Part shown: one piece after another, positions 15,500 through 17,821 of the stretch
Layout: each line of letters opens with the position of its first letter
Position numbering within the stretch: the stretch's first letter is position 1
Assembly (NCBI GenBank): GCA_043800105.1
Contig: JAZDNJ010000021.1
Span: forward strand, 1 to 17,821
Reading direction: 5' to 3'
From: JAFGTE01 sp043800105
GTDB taxonomy: Bacteria > Patescibacteriota > Gracilibacteria > UM-FILTER-43-11
Length of the DNA stretch: 17,821 bases
Translations under genes and position numbers: made by a program
Notes under the pieces: model-generated
The model's input: only the letters and a program-made list of their open reading frames with translations
Databases searched by the model: none
What the model was told of the DNA's origin: nothing

Positions 15500-16177
15500 A
15501 TGAAAAAGCTTATCTTTATTTTTGTTACATTATTTGTGATAGTCCTGATCAGCGGATGCGGAGCGCGTCAGAATACCATTCGCTATAATAACGGGAGCCA
15601 GTCCGACGAAACGGCCGAAGCCACCGAAGAAAATGCGGAAAACGCCGAAACGGATGAAAGCAACGAAAATGATTCCGAAACAGTCGGAGAAGATGAAATC
15701 GTAACTGAGGAAGAATTTGCAGGTGAAACAAGCTCAACGGAAGAAGAGTCCGAAAGTGAAACGAATGAAATCAGCGCCGGCACCACAACTGGAAAACTTG
15801 AAGTCACATCTTTTGACAACGCTTACCTGAAGACCAATCTCAGTTACAATGTTGTCAGCGGAACAGCCCGGTCAGGCACCCAAAGAATCACCGTCAATGA
15901 ATACGAGCTTCAAAAATTCATCCCGGGCCAAACCCAGTGGAGCTACATTGCTTCCACCCGCCTCAACACACTGGCGGAAGGTCTGAACACCTACGTCATC
16001 AAAGCATATGACAGCAGCGATAAACTGACCGACTCCATTATCTTCTCTGTCGACTACGAAGCCCCTGCCGTTCCTGAAGCGCTTCCCAGTGTTGGCGCCA
16101 GCCATTGGCTGACTCTGATGATAAGTTTCTTATTTGCCGGGACTTACGCTTTCTTCAGAAGACTAAGGTGGTTGTAA
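15500..16177 (+). CDS. lipoprotein with beta-sandwich-like domain and C-terminal sorting-like tail (225 aa)
   Basis: A lipoprotein signal peptide: MKK, hydrophobic core (4-17), lipobox ISGC with Cys20 as the lipidated residue. Residues about 25-95 are a disordered acidic/Ser/Thr linker. Residues about 98-190 look like an Ig/FN3-type beta sandwich ending in SVDYEAP. The C-terminus has LPSVG (195-199), a hydrophobic stretch and a basic end (RRLRWL), as in sortase-type signals or a transmembrane anchor. A protein with both a lipid anchor and a C-terminal membrane or wall signal is unusual. It is placed outside the cytoplasmic membrane. A terminator follows at 16216. Confidence 0.88.
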   Translation: MKKLIFIFVTLFVIVLISGCGARQNTIRYNNGSQSDETAEATEENAENAETDESNENDSETVGEDEIVTEEEFAGETSSTEEESESETNEISAGTTTGKLEVTSFDNAYLKTNLSYNVVSGTARSGTQRITVNEYELQKFIPGQTQWSYIASTRLNTLAEGLNTYVIKAYDSSDKLTDSIIFSVDYEAPAVPEALPSVGASHWLTLMISFLFAGTYAFFRRLRWL

Positions 16178-16215
16178 AATATAAGTGTGTTCTGTCTACA
16201 AAAGAATAACGGCTT

Positions 16216-16250
16216 AAAAAAAGGACATTCGCATAGCTTGTCCTTTTTTT
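16216..16250 (+). terminator. intrinsic terminator
   Basis: AAAAAAAGGACA (16216-16227) pairs perfectly with TGTCCTTTTTTT (16239-16250) around an 11-base loop. The T-run on one side and A-run on the other make it able to act on both strands. It closes the lipoprotein transcript before the recA promoter. Confidence 0.88.
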
Positions 16251-16262
16251 ACGAAAAATCAT

Positions 16263-16291
16263 TTGACTGGTAAACATTTGTTCACTATGAT
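16263..16291 (+). promoter_or_regulatory. recA promoter
   Basis: TTGACT (16263-16268), a 17-base spacer and TATGAT (16286-16291), close to the sigma-70 consensus. The ATG at 16328 is 36 bases on, so the leader is about 30 AT-rich bases with no Shine-Dalgarno sequence. Confidence 0.8.
16272..16283 (+). promoter_or_regulatory. LexA/DinR-like SOS box in the recA promoter spacer
   Basis: AAACATTTGTTC matches GAAC-N4-GTTC, the core of the Gram-positive LexA (DinR) box, at seven of eight fixed positions. It lies between the -35 and -10 boxes, where a repressor would block polymerase. The flanking bases do not fit the longer consensus. Confidence 0.5.
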
Positions 16292-16327
16292 TAAATCAAT
16301 CTTTAATTTTTAATTATTAAACGAATC

Positions 16328-17356
16328 ATGGATAAAAGGACTGACGCCATCAAAAACGCTCTGGCACAGATCGAAAAGAATTTTGGCCAGGGAACCATAA
16401 TGAAACTGGGTGAAAAAAGTAAAGTAAAGGTTGAGACCATTTCAACCGGCTCAATTTCACTCGACCGCGCCCTGGGCGGAGGCGTGCCGAAAGGACGTAT
16501 TATCGAAATTTTCGGACCCGAATCATCCGGGAAAACCACTCTGGCCCTTCATGTCATCGCGGAGTCTCAGAAAAAGGGCGGAACAGCCGCTTTCATTGAC
16601 GCCGAACACGCTCTGGATCCGGAGTACGCCAAAAGAATAGGAGTAAAAACCGAAGAATTGCTTATTTCACAACCCGACAACGGGGAACAGGCACTGGAAA
16701 TTGTTGAAACCCTTACCCGTTCCGGCGGAATAGATGTAATTGTGATCGACTCCGTCGCCGCCCTAACCCCAAAAGCCGAGATTGAAGGTATGATGGGAGA
16801 CTCCCATATGGGGCTTCAGGCCAGGCTTATGAGTCAGGCCCTCCGCAAACTGACTTCCATTATTTCCAAAACCGGCACAACCGTGATCTTCCTCAACCAG
16901 CTTCGTATGAAGATCGGCGTGATGTTCGGCAACCCCGAAACCACCACAGGCGGCAACGCCCTTAAATTCTATACCTCGGTTCGCATGGACATCCGCGCCA
17001 TCGACAAAATCAACGCCACCACCGACGACGGAAAAGAAATCACCGGCCGTCGCGTGCGCGTTAAAGTCATCAAGAACAAAGTCGCTCCTCCTTTTAAACA
17101 AGCCGAATTCGACATTATGTTTAACGAGGGCATTTCCGGCGCCGGAGACTTACTCGACACCGCCGTCGCTCAGAATCTTGTCACCAAATCGGGAGCCTTT
17201 TACACCTACAAAAGCACTAAAATCGGCCAGGGGCGCGAAAATGCCAAAGATTTTCTGTCACAGAACACAAAATTACTCGATGAGCTCAGATCTCAATTAA
17301 GCCTCAGTGATATCAAGCCTGTTGAAAACGTGAAAAAGGTGGCTAAAACCAGCTGA
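16328..17356 (+). CDS. recA: recombinase RecA
   Basis: DNA-dependent ATPase that forms filaments on single-stranded DNA for homologous recombination and DNA-damage signalling. Walker A GPESSGKT at 63-70; Walker B VIVIDSVAALTP; the L2 region and NPETTTGGNALKFY signature are intact; the C-terminal domain is complete. The length of 342 aa is normal, with no intein. It stands alone between its own promoter and the dnaB gap. Confidence 0.98.
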   Translation: MDKRTDAIKNALAQIEKNFGQGTIMKLGEKSKVKVETISTGSISLDRALGGGVPKGRIIEIFGPESSGKTTLALHVIAESQKKGGTAAFIDAEHALDPEYAKRIGVKTEELLISQPDNGEQALEIVETLTRSGGIDVIVIDSVAALTPKAEIEGMMGDSHMGLQARLMSQALRKLTSIISKTGTTVIFLNQLRMKIGVMFGNPETTTGGNALKFYTSVRMDIRAIDKINATTDDGKEITGRRVRVKVIKNKVAPPFKQAEFDIMFNEGISGAGDLLDTAVAQNLVTKSGAFYTYKSTKIGQGRENAKDFLSQNTKLLDELRSQLSLSDIKPVENVKKVAKTS

Positions 17357-17527
17357 ATCAACTTGCTTTCGTAGCAAAAATAATTTAGTCGAGTCTTTTT
17401 AGCTACAAAAACATTGATCGCCCCATATAAAAGCGTTAAACTGTGATGGCTCCGCTGAGCGGGGCCAAAAACAAATATGAAATACCATCTCAATTGGTTA
17501 TTTCATTATTTCTAAGCCTCATATTCT
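17357..17527 (+). other. recA-dnaB intergenic region with three possible hairpins
   Basis: 171 bases without a gene. GTAGCAAAAA (17371-17380) can pair with TTTTTAGCTAC (17396-17406, one bulge). GGCTCCGC (17448-17455) and GCGGGGCC (17459-17466) form an eight-pair stem with a three-base loop and one G-T pair. ATGAAATACC (17477-17486) pairs with GGTTATTTCAT (17496-17506, one bulge). None is followed by a clean T-run; the last is followed by a T-rich stretch and may be a weak terminator. No convincing dnaB promoter is seen. Confidence 0.45.
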
Positions 17528-17821
17528 ATGCAGCAAAATCCTGGCGCCATTCCGCCTCATAATAAAGAAGCAGAGCAGTCTGTTTTGGGCTCCATTCTGA
17601 TTGAAAAAGAGGCTATGATAAAGATTGTGGACCTTCTTGAATCTGCTGATTTTTATTACGATACCCACAAGCTGATCTACGAGGCGATGACGGACCTATA
17701 CAGCCGCCATGACCCAATCGACCTGCTCACTCTGGCCAACCTGCTTGAAGAAAGAAAACTGCTCGATAAGGTTGGCGGGCCGGCTTATCTGGCCGAACTA
17801 ACTTCAAGTGTTCCCACCGCC
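17528..17821 (+). CDS. dnaB: replicative DNA helicase DnaB, N-terminal part (98 codons, cut by window end)
   Basis: The translation begins MQQNPGAIPPHNKEAEQSVL and continues GSILIEKEAM, then HKLIYEAMTDLYSRHDPID, then GGPAYLAELTSSVPTA. This is the helical N-terminal domain of DnaB, the hexameric helicase that unwinds DNA at the replication fork, including the conserved EAEQSVLG and G-PAYLAEL segments. The RecA-like ATPase domain lies beyond the window. The ATG at 17528 is chosen because conserved family sequence begins a few residues later. No Shine-Dalgarno sequence is seen. Confidence 0.95.
   Translation, partial: MQQNPGAIPPHNKEAEQSVLGSILIEKEAMIKIVDLLESADFYYDTHKLIYEAMTDLYSRHDPIDLLTLANLLEERKLLDKVGGPAYLAELTSSVPTA

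Noticed and set aside
1..17821. UGA as a sense codon (genetic code 25)
   Set aside because: UGA ends recA, the glycosyltransferase and the 254-aa protein at the expected places.
1..17821. CRISPR arrays, tRNA or rRNA genes
   Set aside because: No regularly spaced repeats, tRNA cloverleaf with T-loop signature, or rRNA sequence was seen on either strand.

Overview
The window looks like a bacterial chromosome segment from the Candidate Phyla Radiation (Patescibacteria), most likely a Peregrinibacteria-type genome. This is inference. It rests on the dense layout, the rarity of Shine-Dalgarno sites, likely leaderless starts, and small helical proteins that resemble ones I recall from that group. 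UGA is an ordinary stop here (it ends recA, the glycosyltransferase gene and the 254-aa gene), so the UGA-glycine code of Gracilibacteria/Absconditabacteria is not in use.

Layout. (1) 1-134: the 5' end of an IS200/IS605-type (Y1) transposase on the minus strand, with a GC-rich hairpin and T-run in front of it. (2) 155-9959: one plus-strand run of nine tightly packed genes of unknown function. It holds five small or medium helical proteins and large modular proteins. Two neighbours (528 and 416 aa) share a related N-terminal helical module, a weakly hydrophobic Gly-rich segment and a charged linker, but carry different C-terminal domains. The 416-aa protein ends in an SGNH/GDSL hydrolase with all the key residues. 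The 362-aa protein has a lysozyme/transglycosylase-like motif. The 1203-aa protein appears cut short by a frame change at a CA dinucleotide tract; about 66 more plausible residues follow in another frame. (3) 9956-10989: a tandem heptad/inverted repeat, a strong extended -10 promoter that should give a leaderless mRNA, and an AT-rich winged-helix plus ComF-like phosphoribosyltransferase gene. (4) 11055-14236: minus-strand housekeeping operon, GT4 glycosyltransferase, nadK, tyrS. (5) 14285-16177: plus-strand four-TM membrane protein, zinc-ribbon protein, and a lipoprotein with a C-terminal sorting-like tail. (6) 16216-17821: a strong intrinsic terminator, recA with its own promoter and a LexA/DinR-like box in the promoter spacer, then the start of dnaB, cut by the window end.

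The candidate undescribed system is the nine-gene run. Compact co-directional genes (1-base TAATG overlaps or 2-3 base gaps), related modules and two probable envelope-active enzymes suggest a multi-protein complex or secreted set acting on the cell surface. None of these proteins has a recognisable signal peptide, so the export route, if any, is open.
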